Assembly (NCBI GenBank): GCA_012838135.1
Contig: DUPV01000072.1
Coordinates: forward strand, 1 to 64,000
Reading direction: 5' to 3'
Length of the DNA stretch: 64,000 bases
Origin: Clostridiaceae bacterium
GTDB taxonomy: Bacteria > Bacillota > Clostridia > Saccharofermentanales > DTU023
Below the pieces are notes generated by a model. That model made no database searches, was not told the origin of the DNA, and worked only from the letters and a program-made list of their open reading frames with translations. Positions 1 to 10,584 of the stretch are shown here, in pieces; the stretch's first letter is position 1, and each line of letters opens with the position of its first letter. A program made the translations under genes and the position numbers.

Positions 1-1806
1 ATCGCCTGCCTTTGACCCGATAGGATATGCCGGCGCACGATAAGTCTGCAGTTGCAAACCATCTTTGCTCTTGAAATAAAGCTGACCGGAACCGCCGTCA
101 TATTCCGGCAACTCCAAATCCTTAAACGTGACATATTCATTCACAAATTGGTCGCCATACACCGAAATATCTTTTACCGTAATCTCTTGCGGTTCAAACA
201 CTTCCGCGCTGCCCACTACCTTCATGGATTCCACATTGCTCAATTCAGGCAAGCCGTAGAATAAGACGGCATTACCTTTGGCCAAAACAATATCACCGGG
301 TTGTACTTCTTCGGTCGGACCATAAATCTGATAGCCAAAAATTTGCTTATCAATAATGTCTTGAATGATCAGCGAATTGCCGCCGCTGTAAGCATAAGTT
401 ACAACACCGATAACGTAAACACCTTTGCCGGTATCATTATTTTCTTTCGACAAATCTGCTGCTTCTTTTACGTTATAGATTTTGTTAATGCCTTCGGAAG
501 TTTGGATATCTATAATATCTTGCTCTGTAATCGGATCGGGCAAATCCGTTGTAAAGATTTTATCTTCAAAAGTCTGGTCGTTTACAACTTCAACATGCGC
601 AGCATCCGCTACACGCAGTTGATATGTAGCATTATATTGTGCCCCTATTGCAGTCACATGCACGATATTGCCTGCTTGATAGTCACCCTCTGGAATCTTG
701 TAAATATTGATTTGTGTACCGTCAGCAGTTAAAGCAGTATTGCCTTTATGATTCAGCGTTCCCAAAGTAGCGTTTGAAATTTTAATACGCTCTGACTCAT
801 AGCTCTCCGGATCGTCCAAATATTTGTCCAAAGTAATCTCTTGCGCCGCCGGCAAAGGATTATTAGAAGACACCACATGATAGCTTGTTTCATTAAGTTG
901 TAACAATCCCTTGTAGTCACCGTTTGATCCGGTTGCTTCAATGCGGTCACCTAATTTGATAGAACCATCATATTTTCGCAAACGTAAAACGATACCGGCA
1001 GTATTATCTTGGATCGTTATACTTTGGCCATCAACCATAGTAACAATACCGGAAGTTGTATAAGTTTCTGTTGTTGCTTTACTGCGACCTTCGGCGATCG
1101 TGATGCCGGATGCCGGAGGATTGCCGGGATCTGCTGTTTCGCCACCCGTCAGCAATGTAATATCCTCCGCCTTGGCCACACGCAACTGTGGAGCATCGTA
1201 ATATGAAGCAATGGCAGTAAGATTTACCTTGTCACCATTTTTCAATGTATCTATAGGTATTTTGTAGGAAGCAATCTCGTTTGTACCATCGGTAAAACCG
1301 GGACTATTTTTGTATTGTCCCTCTTTTACAGTCAAACTCTCAAGCGATACTATCTCCGACTCATATGCTTTATAATCGGCCAAAAGAGCTGCCAAACTTA
1401 CTTTTTGTGCTTCCGGCAGACCATGACCGGAAGACTTCACTGCATATTCAGAAACAGTGATTTGCTGCAATCCTTTATAAGTGGCCGGTTTTCCTTTAAC
1501 CCAGATCTTGTCACCCAGCTTAATCGTCGGATCCACTGCAGAAATTCTTGCCACAATACCTGCTGGCGCATCTTGAATGGTCAAGTTTTGTTTATCGATA
1601 AAAGTAACAATTCCTGAAGTTTCAAAAACAGTTTCACCTGTGATTTGACGTGCTTCAGCAATAGTGATTTCGGATGTCTGAGGATCGCCAGTAGTGAGTG
1701 GCATCGCCTGCCCTTTCACCGTAGTAGCCAGAAATCCTACTACCGATACAATCTGTACAAACACCAAAATGAATGCAAGATACTTCGCAAATCTCTTTTC
1801 TTTCAT
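1..1806 (-). CDS. Secreted multi-OB-fold repeat protein (YhcR/DUF5689-like), C-terminus beyond window
   Basis: Manual reverse translation: MKEKRFAKYLAFILVFVQIVSVVGFLATTVKGQA signal peptide, then repeats ITIAEARQITGETVFETSGIVTFIDKQNLTIQD / ITIAEGRSKATTETYTTSGIVTMVDGQSITIQD; open to position 1; RBS AGGAG upstream. Confidence 0.75.
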   Translation of the reverse strand, partial: MKEKRFAKYLAFILVFVQIVSVVGFLATTVKGQAMPLTTGDPQTSEITIAEARQITGETVFETSGIVTFIDKQNLTIQDAPAGIVARISAVDPTIKLGDKIWVKGKPATYKGLQQITVSEYAVKSSGHGLPEAQKVSLAALLADYKAYESEIVSLESLTVKEGQYKNSPGFTDGTNEIASYKIPIDTLKNGDKVNLTAIASYYDAPQLRVAKAEDITLLTGGETADPGNPPASGITIAEGRSKATTETYTTSGIVTMVDGQSITIQDNTAGIVLRLRKYDGSIKLGDRIEATGSNGDYKGLLQLNETSYHVVSSNNPLPAAQEITLDKYLDDPESYESERIKISNATLGTLNHKGNTALTADGTQINIYKIPEGDYQAGNIVHVTAIGAQYNATYQLRVADAAHVEVVNDQTFEDKIFTTDLPDPITEQDIIDIQTSEGINKIYNVKEAADLSKENNDTGKGVYVIGVVTYAYSGGNSLIIQDIIDKQIFGYQIYGPTEEVQPGDIVLAKGNAVLFYGLPELSNVESMKVVGSAEVFEPQEITVKDISVYGDQFVNEYVTFKDLELPEYDGGSGQLYFKSKDGLQLQTYRAPAYPIGSKAGD

Positions 1807-2133
1807 AAAACACTCCTATAGTTTAATATTCCTATAAATATCAATTAAATATCAGTATATATGCGAAGTATTATTTAAAAAGTGAAATCACGTAAAAAAC
1901 GAGATAAATAAATGTTAGGTAAAGTTTAAAAATATTTTAAATTACCAAATTCCTACCGACTCACTTTAAGCAGGACCTAACTTGTTAGCTTCTATACGAT
2001 ACTGTCAACAGCACGCTTATCGTACTTTAAGACAACCAGTTAAGTGTTCAAAGTGCGAGGATATCGAGGATATAGGAGGATATAGTGCAATTTAAAATAA
2101 ATTATAATATAATAACAAAGCAAAGGAAAAACT

Positions 2134-3831
2134 ATGGAATATAGACGATTAGGTGAAATTTTAACAGATGCGGGCGTTATATCTGAGGAACAGCTCGCCA
2201 ATGCGCTTGCTCTCGGTAAGGAGCAGAATAAACGTCTTGGTGAGGTTTTGCTTGATAATAAGATTATTACCGAAAGACAGCTCATAGATGTGCTTCAATA
2301 TCAATTAGGTGTTGATTTTATTGATCTTTCCAAAGTTGAGATTCCTGTTCAGATGGCTCAGCTTCTCCCTAAGAACATTGCGAAGAAGCATGAGGTCGTT
2401 CCTGTGAGAGTGGCAGGAGACACTATTTATGTGGCAATGTTTGATCCTCTGAATTTCATGGCAATTGAAGAAGTCAAATCGGCGACGAAGAAGCGTGTCA
2501 TACCGATGATTGCCACGAAGAGTGCAACTGACAGGGCAATCCATGTGCTTTACGGCAGCGAGAACGTAAACCGGGCTATAGACGAGATGCAGAAGTCAAT
2601 GAATGACATTGTTCAGCCGATCAGCGATTTAGTTGAGTCAGGTGAAGTTGATGAACAAGCTGCACCGGGAATCAGACTTGTCAATTCGATCATAGAGCGT
2701 GGTGCGCAGGAGAATGCTTCCGATATTCACATGGAGCCGAGAGAAAACGGATTCATAATCAGAATGAGGATAGACGGTGTGCTTCACGAAATGCTTACCG
2801 TTCCTCAGAATCTGCAATCATCTGTAATATCCAGAATCAAGATCATGGGTGAAATGGATATCGCTGAAAGGAGAATACCTCAGGACGGTCGTTCTAATAT
2901 AAGAGTCAAAGGAAGAGATATCGATCTCAGAATTTCCACACTCCCTACCCAATACGGTGAAAAAGTGGTTATACGTTTCCTGGAAAAATCTGCGTCGCTT
3001 CTTACAAGCGACGGAATCGGACTTACCGGCAAACTGTTAGACAATTATAACGAGCTTATAGCTAATGCCAATGGCGTAATACTCATTGCCGGACCTACGG
3101 GTTCAGGAAAAACTACCACTATGTACACTATGGTGAATGATCTTAACCGTGAGGAAGTCAATCTGGTGACCCTTGAAGACCCTATAGAATATAACATCGA
3201 CGGTGTGAATCAGGTTCAGATAAACGAAAAAGTGGGAATGACCTTCGCCAACGGTCTGCGGGCGATACTCCGTCAAGACCCTGATATCATAGCCGTCGGC
3301 GAAATCCGTGACGGAGAAACAGCCGAAATAGCAATGCGTGCCGCCATAACGGGGCACCTGGTATTATCGACCATACATACGAATTCCGCCATTGCGACTC
3401 TGGACAGACTGCTCGATATAGGCGTAGAGCCTTACCTGATCGCGAGTGCTCTTAAAGGTGTCATAGCACAAAGGCTCGTGCGTAAGATTTGTCCCAATTG
3501 CAAAGAATCCTACACACCGGGCGAGGACGAACTCATTTCCTTGGGTCTTGATCCTGACAAGTCAAAGGATATCAAGTTTTACCGAGGAAAAGGCTGCCCT
3601 GACTGCCTGGGCAGAGGCTATCGCGGCAGAACCGCAGCATTCGAAATGTTGGTGCTTAATTCCGAAATTAAACAGAAGTTCAGAGAAAATGCGCCACATC
3701 ACGAGCTCGAGGAAGCAATTTATCGCTCCCCGAATTTTGAAACGATGAGTCAGAATTGTTTAAGACTTGTTTTAGAAGGCAAGACGACCGCAAGTGAGGC
3801 GAAAAGAATCCTCTACTCTACAGATTTATAA
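2134..3831 (+). CDS. pilB: Type IV pilus assembly ATPase PilB (GspE family)
   Basis: GPTGSGKTTTMYT Walker A, LEDPIEYNIDGVNQVQIN, CPNC..CPDC zinc motif, N-terminal GspE_N domain. Confidence 0.95.
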   Translation: MEYRRLGEILTDAGVISEEQLANALALGKEQNKRLGEVLLDNKIITERQLIDVLQYQLGVDFIDLSKVEIPVQMAQLLPKNIAKKHEVVPVRVAGDTIYVAMFDPLNFMAIEEVKSATKKRVIPMIATKSATDRAIHVLYGSENVNRAIDEMQKSMNDIVQPISDLVESGEVDEQAAPGIRLVNSIIERGAQENASDIHMEPRENGFIIRMRIDGVLHEMLTVPQNLQSSVISRIKIMGEMDIAERRIPQDGRSNIRVKGRDIDLRISTLPTQYGEKVVIRFLEKSASLLTSDGIGLTGKLLDNYNELIANANGVILIAGPTGSGKTTTMYTMVNDLNREEVNLVTLEDPIEYNIDGVNQVQINEKVGMTFANGLRAILRQDPDIIAVGEIRDGETAEIAMRAAITGHLVLSTIHTNSAIATLDRLLDIGVEPYLIASALKGVIAQRLVRKICPNCKESYTPGEDELISLGLDPDKSKDIKFYRGKGCPDCLGRGYRGRTAAFEMLVLNSEIKQKFRENAPHHELEEAIYRSPNFETMSQNCLRLVLEGKTTASEAKRILYSTDL

Positions 3832-3894
3832 AGAAATAACCGTTATATATTAGAGTTCACAAACTGCCGGACGCGGATGAGAACGAGGACAATA

Positions 3895-4989
3895 ATGAAT
3901 ATAATAAGCATAATCAAAGAAGCACAGCTAAGAAGAGCATCGGATATCCATGTCGTGTATGGGCTGCCTGTCAGAATCAGAATAGACGGAGTTCTTGAAA
4001 ACTATGATGACAATGTTCTGACACATGAGGACTGCAACAGTATTGCCAAGCAGCTTCTAGCTGAAAAATACAAGCTGCTTGAGTCAGTCGGAGAGGTCGA
4101 TGCGGCAGGTACTTTTGCGGATGATGTCCGTTGCAGACTGCATGTGTTCAGACAGCAGGGGCATATCAGCTCCGCGATCCGTATTTTGTCCGACAGAATA
4201 CCCGAACTCGAGATGCTTGGCTTGCCGCCTATTTGCTACGAATTTGCAGAATATCCGAGAGGAATAGTAATCGTAACAGGAGAAACAGGCTCAGGTAAAT
4301 CAACTACATTGGCCGCACTTCTTAACCGCATCAATCAAACCAGAGCACAGCACATTATCACGCTTGAGGATCCGATAGAATATATCTATCACCCGGACAA
4401 ATGTACGATCAACCAGAGGCAGATAGCGGAAGATACCGCAAGCTATGAAACCGGGCTAAAGGCGATACTGCGTGAAGACCCGGACATCATACTGATCGGT
4501 GAGATGCGAACTCTGGAAACTATTGAAACGGCTTTGACAGCCGCAGAAACAGGGCATTTGGTTTTTGCCACGCTTCACACCAACAGTGCGGCGGACTCCA
4601 TCGATCGTATCGTAGATGTTTTTCCGGGGGAAAGGCAGCAGCAAATCCGGCTTCAGCTCAGCATGACGTTAAGAGCAGTGCTTGCGCAGCAACTCCTGCC
4701 TCGCGCAAGCGGACAGGGCAGGGTACTTGCCTGTGAGGTAATGGTGCCTAATTCCGCAATCAGGGCAATGATCAGAGAGGGCAAGACGCCTCAGATTGCC
4801 AGCGCGATACAGACCTCCGCGGCGGAAGGCAATATCTCTATGGATAATTTCCTGGCCAAACTCGTTAAACAGGGTGCTATATCCAGGGAGGTGGCTGTAG
4901 AGGCGGCACACGATATAGATTTTCTGAAAAAACTTATAGGCATGTCGAGTATGTCAACTTCAATAAGCCGTGACAGGATAATAAGATAG
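3895..4989 (+). CDS. pilT: Twitching motility/retraction ATPase PilT
   Basis: GETGSGKSTTLAALL, ITLEDPIEYIYHP; ORF opens at 3877 but Met at 3895 gives the canonical MNIISIIKEAQLRRASDIH start. Confidence 0.92.
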   Translation: MNIISIIKEAQLRRASDIHVVYGLPVRIRIDGVLENYDDNVLTHEDCNSIAKQLLAEKYKLLESVGEVDAAGTFADDVRCRLHVFRQQGHISSAIRILSDRIPELEMLGLPPICYEFAEYPRGIVIVTGETGSGKSTTLAALLNRINQTRAQHIITLEDPIEYIYHPDKCTINQRQIAEDTASYETGLKAILREDPDIILIGEMRTLETIETALTAAETGHLVFATLHTNSAADSIDRIVDVFPGERQQQIRLQLSMTLRAVLAQQLLPRASGQGRVLACEVMVPNSAIRAMIREGKTPQIASAIQTSAAEGNISMDNFLAKLVKQGAISREVAVEAAHDIDFLKKLIGMSSMSTSISRDRIIR

Positions 4990-5068
4990 ACACTCATGTT
5001 TAACTCATGTTTAACTAAAAGTATCCGGAATTAATTTTAAAAAACGATAAGAATTAGAGAGAAAAAAC

Positions 5069-6274
5069 ATGATAACATACAAATACAAAGCCTTATCAAA
5101 AGACGGCATGGCGGTCGAAGGCGTGATCAAGGCTCATGACAGAAATGACGCCGTATTCAAGCTGAAAAATGAATACGGCATCATCGTAGATATCAAGGAA
5201 GTAACAAGCTTAGACCTTTTTACAAAAAAAGAAGGCACAGGCAAAGTAAAAGACAAGGATATAGCCCTGATGTGCCAGCAGTTTTCCATTCTTCTCACGG
5301 CAGGACTGCCGATAGCCAGAACAGTGGAGCTTGTAGGTGTGAGATCAGAGAGCAAGGTACTTAAGCAGATTCTCACATCCGTGGCTGAAGATGTAACCGC
5401 AGGATATAACTTAGCAGGCAGCTTCCAGACGAGAGCCAAAAACCTGCCTGTCAACTTTATTGAAACAATAAGGGCGGGCGAGGAATCAGGCTCCCTTGAG
5501 ATGGCTTTCGGCAGATTAGCCAGCTTCTTTGAAAAGAAAGCCAATATATCCGGTAAGGTCAAGTCGGCGCTGACTTATCCGATTATGGTAATAATAGTTG
5601 CAGTCATAGTAATTGCTGTTATAATGGGGTACGCCGTGCCGGTGTTTACAAATGTATTCGTAGGAATGGGTGTTGAGCTTCCGTTACCGACCAGGATCTT
5701 GATAGCCATGTCGGATTTCTTTAAGGTCGCAACTATACCTATAATATGCATTATTGCAGTGCTAATAATTATGTATCGACTTTTGAAGAAGAAAGAAAGC
5801 TGGGCGATCAGGTTTGATAAGATTAAATTGAAATTACCAGTTGTGGGTAAGATAAACATCATGAATGCGGCGAGCCAGTTCGCCAATACTTTCTCCACCA
5901 TGCTGGCTGCCGGCGTTCCCGCTGTCAGGGCTCTCGGAATCACTGCGCGCTCGCTGCCGAACGCCTATATGGCCGACGAAATCCTGAACACGGTCGGCAT
6001 GGTCGAGCAGGGTTATTCGATCGGAAATGCTCTCAGACAGGTCAACGAGCTGCCGGAGTTGCTAGTCGAGATGACGGCTGTCGGTGAAGACTCGGGCTCA
6101 ATGGAGCATACGCTGGAGGTGGTAGGGCATTATTACGATACTGAGGTCGAGTATGTGACAAGCAGGGCGGTCAAATTAATCGAACCGGTGATCATAGTCG
6201 TGCTGGCAGCATTCGTAGCATTCATACTGCTCTCAGTCTATCTGCCGATGTTTAGTATGTATGACAGTATTTGA
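5069..6274 (+). CDS. pilC: Type IV pilus inner membrane platform protein PilC (GspF family)
   Basis: Two T2SSF-like halves, e.g. FSILLTAGLPIARTVELVG and FANTFSTMLAAGVPAVRALGI. Confidence 0.94.
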   Translation: MITYKYKALSKDGMAVEGVIKAHDRNDAVFKLKNEYGIIVDIKEVTSLDLFTKKEGTGKVKDKDIALMCQQFSILLTAGLPIARTVELVGVRSESKVLKQILTSVAEDVTAGYNLAGSFQTRAKNLPVNFIETIRAGEESGSLEMAFGRLASFFEKKANISGKVKSALTYPIMVIIVAVIVIAVIMGYAVPVFTNVFVGMGVELPLPTRILIAMSDFFKVATIPIICIIAVLIIMYRLLKKKESWAIRFDKIKLKLPVVGKINIMNAASQFANTFSTMLAAGVPAVRALGITARSLPNAYMADEILNTVGMVEQGYSIGNALRQVNELPELLVEMTAVGEDSGSMEHTLEVVGHYYDTEVEYVTSRAVKLIEPVIIVVLAAFVAFILLSVYLPMFSMYDSI

Positions 6275-6444
6275 TAGAGGAAAGTTGATGCAGTTGTAAT
6301 TTATGTTACATTTCATAAGTAATCTGTGGTTTATTATTGATGTAAGAAATATAATGGTTTTGACGGGTACCTCAAATCCCGATTAGAATATACATCTAAA
6401 AAATAATAATAAGAAAAATAATAGTAAGATAGGAGATAAGATTA

Positions 6445-6840
6445 ATGAAAAAAATGAATAACAAAGGCTTTACCTTAATGGAGCTGCTCATCGTAGTAGC
6501 AATTATCGCTGTGTTAGTCGCGATTGCCATTCCTGTAATGAATTCTCAACTTGAAAAGGCAAGAGAAGCAACAGACGTTGCAAATATGAGATCCGCAAAA
6601 GCTGTAGCTGTAGTTGGATATTTAAGCGAGGGAACAACAGGAACAAAGTATTTTGATGTAGTAAGTGGTACATTAAAGGATACTAAAGCAGAAATCTCAA
6701 AAGGATACGGTAAGGGAACTAATATTGATGGCGGAATGACAGAAATGGGTTATGCTGCTGGAACAGCAACAAAAGATCAGATTATAGAAGTTATCATTGC
6801 TGATGATGGTGGAGTAACACTTAATTGGGTAGCTAAATAG
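6445..6840 (+). CDS. pilA: Major type IV pilin
   Basis: NKG|FTLMELLIVVAIIAVLVAIAIP class III signal, 131 aa. Confidence 0.92.
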   Translation: MKKMNNKGFTLMELLIVVAIIAVLVAIAIPVMNSQLEKAREATDVANMRSAKAVAVVGYLSEGTTGTKYFDVVSGTLKDTKAEISKGYGKGTNIDGGMTEMGYAAGTATKDQIIEVIIADDGGVTLNWVAK

Positions 6841-6892
6841 TAAAACCTGATACTAGCTCGTTAATTAAGAACGAAAAAATCTTTAATCATTT

Positions 6893-6922
6893 CCCCAAAG
6901 ATGCAGGGGTGCATCTTTGGGG
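6893..6922 (+). promoter_or_regulatory. Perfect 12-bp stem hairpin in pilA-pilD intergenic RNA
   Basis: CCCCAAAGATGC-AGGGGT-GCATCTTTGGGG; no downstream T-tract. Confidence 0.7.
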
Positions 6923-6942
6923 TTAGTGTACTTTTGAAAAGA

Positions 6943-7743
6943 ATGATGATAATGACCATCTATTCATCGACATTTTTTACGTTATATGGTTTTTTTGTAG
7001 CCTTCTTACTCGGAATTACACTGGGCAGCTTTCTTAACTGTGTGGTGATGCGGGTGCTTTCGGGAGAACCGATTGCAAGAGGCAGATCGCACTGTATGTC
7101 ATGCGGACACAAGCTGGGCGTGCTTGATTTAATCCCGCTGTTCAGCTGGCTTTTTCTCAGGGGTAAATGCAGATACTGCAGATCTAAGATAAGCACGCGG
7201 TATCCGCTCAGTGAGCTTGTGTTGGGTATCGTTTATATCATACTTTTAGCAAAGTATGATTTAACCTTGAGAACACTTGAACTTATCGTACTTTGCTCGC
7301 TTTTACTTTGCATCACACTCTGCGATTTAGATGAGCATATAATTCCCGACCGGTTTATCGTCATCGGAATTATTAACAGAATTATTTTTGTTCTGATATC
7401 GGGAAATATACTTGAAGAGTTAAAGCTTAGTATCATAGGAGCATTTTCTGTGTCGCTGCCACTCCTCATTTTATCGCTCATCCTTGATAAGATTCTAAAA
7501 AAAGACACGATGGGTGGCGGAGACATTAAATTATTTTTTATGGCGGGCATGTATTTCGCCTGGCCTGTGAATCTTCTCGTACTTTTCATGAGCACGATCA
7601 TAGGCATAATTTTTGGCATTTTGGCGAAGTCAAAGAAGAATCAAGAAAATCAGATACCTTTCGGACCGGCCATTTCTATTGGATATTTTCTGGGCATGCT
7701 TGCCGGAAGTGAATTAGTTAATTTATATTTAGGTCTTTTTTAG
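6943..7743 (+). CDS. pilD: Prepilin peptidase (A24)
   Basis: CMSCGHKL...CRYC zinc-binding pairs, CDLDEHIIPDR and GGGDIK catalytic Asp motifs; ORF-track start 6901 lies inside the hairpin, so a Met at 6943-6952 is more likely. Confidence 0.92.
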   Translation: MMIMTIYSSTFFTLYGFFVAFLLGITLGSFLNCVVMRVLSGEPIARGRSHCMSCGHKLGVLDLIPLFSWLFLRGKCRYCRSKISTRYPLSELVLGIVYIILLAKYDLTLRTLELIVLCSLLLCITLCDLDEHIIPDRFIVIGIINRIIFVLISGNILEELKLSIIGAFSVSLPLLILSLILDKILKKDTMGGGDIKLFFMAGMYFAWPVNLLVLFMSTIIGIIFGILAKSKKNQENQIPFGPAISIGYFLGMLAGSELVNLYLGLF

Positions 7744-7766
7744 ACCGGATTGCAGGAGAATAGTTT

Positions 7767-8756
7767 GTGGCAAAAAACTATATCGGGATTGAGATAGGTA
7801 ACGGAATCACTACGATGTATCAGGGCGGAAAAAAGAGCAAAATCCTCGTTTCACGCCTGCCTGAGAATCTCGTGGATGGCGGTGAGATTGTTTCGCCGGA
7901 GTTCCTCTCACAGTTTTTGAAAAAAATGAAAAAAGAGGGAAGATTCAGCGGCAGAGCCTGTGCCTTGATTTTACCTGAGTTCAGTGCATATTTCAGGTCG
8001 CTCGAGATGCCTCCGATCAGTGAAAAACAGCTGAGACTCAACCTCCCGTACGAATTCAGAGACTTCGTCGGAAACGAGAGCATAAACTACAATTATGATT
8101 ATGCGGTCGAAGGCTATGTCACAGACGAGGACGGCAAGGTAACGGCCGTCCGTTTGCTCGCGGCAGCCGCCTCGAAGCAAACGATCAAGGAATATGAGAA
8201 CCTGCTTCACAGAGCAGGTTTCAAGCTAAAGTTGGCACTGCCGCGCGAGATGGCTCTGCTTAATCTCGTCAGAAAGGCGATTGAGAAGGGAGCTCCCGGT
8301 GACAGAACCTTCGTAATAATCGATGTCGGTTTTGCAAATACGCGGGTCTACATTTTTCAAGGCGAAGATCTGAAGGCTACCAAAACGATCGAAATGGGCT
8401 GCCGGGATGTGGACAGCGTCATAGCGGATTATTATAATATCGATGTTTATCTTGCTGCTTCATACAGGGAGACCGACCATGCAGGGATACTGGAAAGCGA
8501 TATATGCCGGGCAGTATACAACCGGATATCGCTGGAGGTAATGAAGGCTATAAACTTTTATAAATATGAAAATCGGCAGAGCGAATTCGAGGACTGCTTT
8601 ATCTGCGGTGACTGCTCGGATACCGAAGCTCTTGTCAATAATATGCTTGCATACGTCCGGCTGAACAGGGAGAGTCTGGATGTGATTTTACCTGAAGAAT
8701 GCAAAGGCCTGAGTGACGCTCCGCGCGCCCTTATGTCCATAGGCGTTACTTTGTAG
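7767..8756 (+). CDS. pilM: PilM-like actin-fold pilus assembly protein
   Basis: GIEIGNGITTMYQ, IDVGFANTRVYIF actin-like motifs; position in pil operon. Confidence 0.85.
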   Translation: MAKNYIGIEIGNGITTMYQGGKKSKILVSRLPENLVDGGEIVSPEFLSQFLKKMKKEGRFSGRACALILPEFSAYFRSLEMPPISEKQLRLNLPYEFRDFVGNESINYNYDYAVEGYVTDEDGKVTAVRLLAAAASKQTIKEYENLLHRAGFKLKLALPREMALLNLVRKAIEKGAPGDRTFVIIDVGFANTRVYIFQGEDLKATKTIEMGCRDVDSVIADYYNIDVYLAASYRETDHAGILESDICRAVYNRISLEVMKAINFYKYENRQSEFEDCFICGDCSDTEALVNNMLAYVRLNRESLDVILPEECKGLSDAPRALMSIGVTL

Positions 8757-8769
8757 GAGAAGGAACTTT

Positions 8770-9420
8770 ATGGGAAATAAAATTAATAAACATATAAGCT
8801 CAAAACTTCCTTCCAAAAAATCCATGAACCTCTATCAGATTGAGATTACCGATAATTCATGGCAGAGGGTAATACCTTATGCGATACTGATCATTGTTAT
8901 TGTAGCTGCTTTTATTAAATTAGGTGTGTTTCAAAGGATGTCACATCTTAATCAGTTGAGTAAACAGGTTTCTGAAGATCAGCTTATGCTTGATGAATTA
9001 AATAAGGCAATAGAGGGCTATGATGATCTGAAGACTGAATATATGAGATATACCGATAATTACATGCTGGAGGAAGAAGGAACACTCGTTGACAGGATGA
9101 GCATCATCGGTCTGATCGCTGATAATGTTTCCAACATAGGAGAAATTAAGAGCTATTCAATAGCTGACAACACGGTTTCTCTTGAAGTAATTGTCAATAC
9201 GCTCGATGATGTTCGCGTGATCGGAAAACAGCTGGAAACAGTCGATTGGGTCGGGAGCATAACCGTCAATACCGCTACGAAGAATACTTCCGTCACAGAA
9301 GGAGACAAAGTAGTCGCTTCGATCGAGTTTGAGGTTATCTATCAGGGCGAGTTTAAGGTGCCTGTTAGTGAAGTTTCAGGTACTATGGAAGCGGTAGACG
9401 GAGAGGAGGCTGATCACTGA
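8770..9420 (+). CDS. pilN: PilN-like pilus assembly protein
   Basis: Short cytoplasmic N-terminus + single TM + coiled coil; position after pilM. Confidence 0.75.
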   Translation: MGNKINKHISSKLPSKKSMNLYQIEITDNSWQRVIPYAILIIVIVAAFIKLGVFQRMSHLNQLSKQVSEDQLMLDELNKAIEGYDDLKTEYMRYTDNYMLEEEGTLVDRMSIIGLIADNVSNIGEIKSYSIADNTVSLEVIVNTLDDVRVIGKQLETVDWVGSITVNTATKNTSVTEGDKVVASIEFEVIYQGEFKVPVSEVSGTMEAVDGEEADH

Positions 9421-10040
9421 TGAATCTAAAGAAAGAAATTCTGTCACTTAAAGAGTTGACACTTCTGGGCATATTGATCATCCTCGCAACATATTATTTC
9501 GTAGTGCATGGACCGATTAAAAAACAGACGGAGGAGTACGATAACCGGCTTGCCGAGATCAACTCGGAAATACAGATTTCACAAATAAAGGCTGCCGAGA
9601 TGATTAAGATGCAGAGGTCAATCGATGCCATATTTGACGAATATGACGGTAATCCACCTATGACTCCTGAATACAACAATACTAATGTTATTATCGGCGA
9701 ATTAAACGGTATTTTAGGTAGTACTTATGATTACCATTTATCCTTTGGCGCTGAGGTAGTTGATGAGAATAATGTCAATATTATCAGAAGACCGATAGAT
9801 ATTTCTTTTTCAACACAAACATATGATGATGCTGTAGCAAAAATTAAGACGATTAATGAGTCGGAAAATAAATATTTGATTCAAAATATTTCTATTTACG
9901 ATTCAGATGTCACCAGTTCCGGCTTAACCGACCAGTTTGGTGATCCTGTTAACCGCACTCAAGACAGCGGTAGATACGATATAGTGATAACCATGACAAG
10001 TTTCGAATATAAGGCGGACACACATAATCCTAGCCATTGA
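9420..10040 (+). CDS. pilO: PilO-like pilus assembly protein
   Basis: Single TM then coiled coil; 1-nt overlap with pilN. Confidence 0.72.
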   Translation: MNLKKEILSLKELTLLGILIILATYYFVVHGPIKKQTEEYDNRLAEINSEIQISQIKAAEMIKMQRSIDAIFDEYDGNPPMTPEYNNTNVIIGELNGILGSTYDYHLSFGAEVVDENNVNIIRRPIDISFSTQTYDDAVAKIKTINESENKYLIQNISIYDSDVTSSGLTDQFGDPVNRTQDSGRYDIVITMTSFEYKADTHNPSH

Positions 10041-10584
10041 GATTCTCAACCACAAATTTCTCTTCGGAAATAATTACTTGGCTTAAACCATCTTGCGCCA
10101 CAACTTGAATGCCTACCTCGAACGTTGGCTTCGGTTGAGTTGAATCCCTTTTGAACTCAGTGAACTTTGCCTTCAAATCGTAAACGTAGGTTTTTTTCGG
10201 AACTAAGTCGTATTCTAAGTCATCCACCCCTTTTGACGTACTCAGCATAATGAATCCACTTTCAGCTGACTGACCGTCCTTATCCATTACTGAGAAACTG
10301 CAATTTTTAAGAGAAAGATTCGTGCTAAAAAATTTCAAGGTACTAAGATCGGTTCCTGTAATATTTTTAGCATAGCGCAGTTCATCCTTAACTGAAGTAG
10401 CGAGGGTAGCGCACAAAATCTGCCCCTCCGCTTCCCTGTTCGATTTTTTAAATGAACGCACCCCAAGATCTATCGCTAAGGTTATGATTCCGGTTACTAA
10501 TACCAGGAGAACCAGCGTAACCAAGAGTTCGATCAGGGTCACACCTTTTTTATTATTTAATTTTTTAACGACATTATTCCTCAT
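10030..10584 (-). CDS. Minor pilin/pseudopilin (PilW/GspJ-like position)
   Basis: KKG|VTLIELLVTLVLLVLVTG; likely start MRNNVVKKLNN at 10584 after GAGGA. Confidence 0.8.
   Translation of the reverse strand: MRNNVVKKLNNKKGVTLIELLVTLVLLVLVTGIITLAIDLGVRSFKKSNREAEGQILCATLATSVKDELRYAKNITGTDLSTLKFFSTNLSLKNCSFSVMDKDGQSAESGFIMLSTSKGVDDLEYDLVPKKTYVYDLKAKFTEFKRDSTQPKPTFEVGIQVVAQDGLSQVIISEEKFVVENLNG

Noticed and set aside
301-732. 143-aa + ORF and neighbours at 1-1800
   Set aside because: Shadow frames of the partial minus-strand OB-fold protein
6275-6444. Possible c-di-GMP riboswitch upstream of pilA
   Set aside because: No recognisable GEMM-I or GEMM-II conserved core; only a short CGGG/CCCG pairing seen
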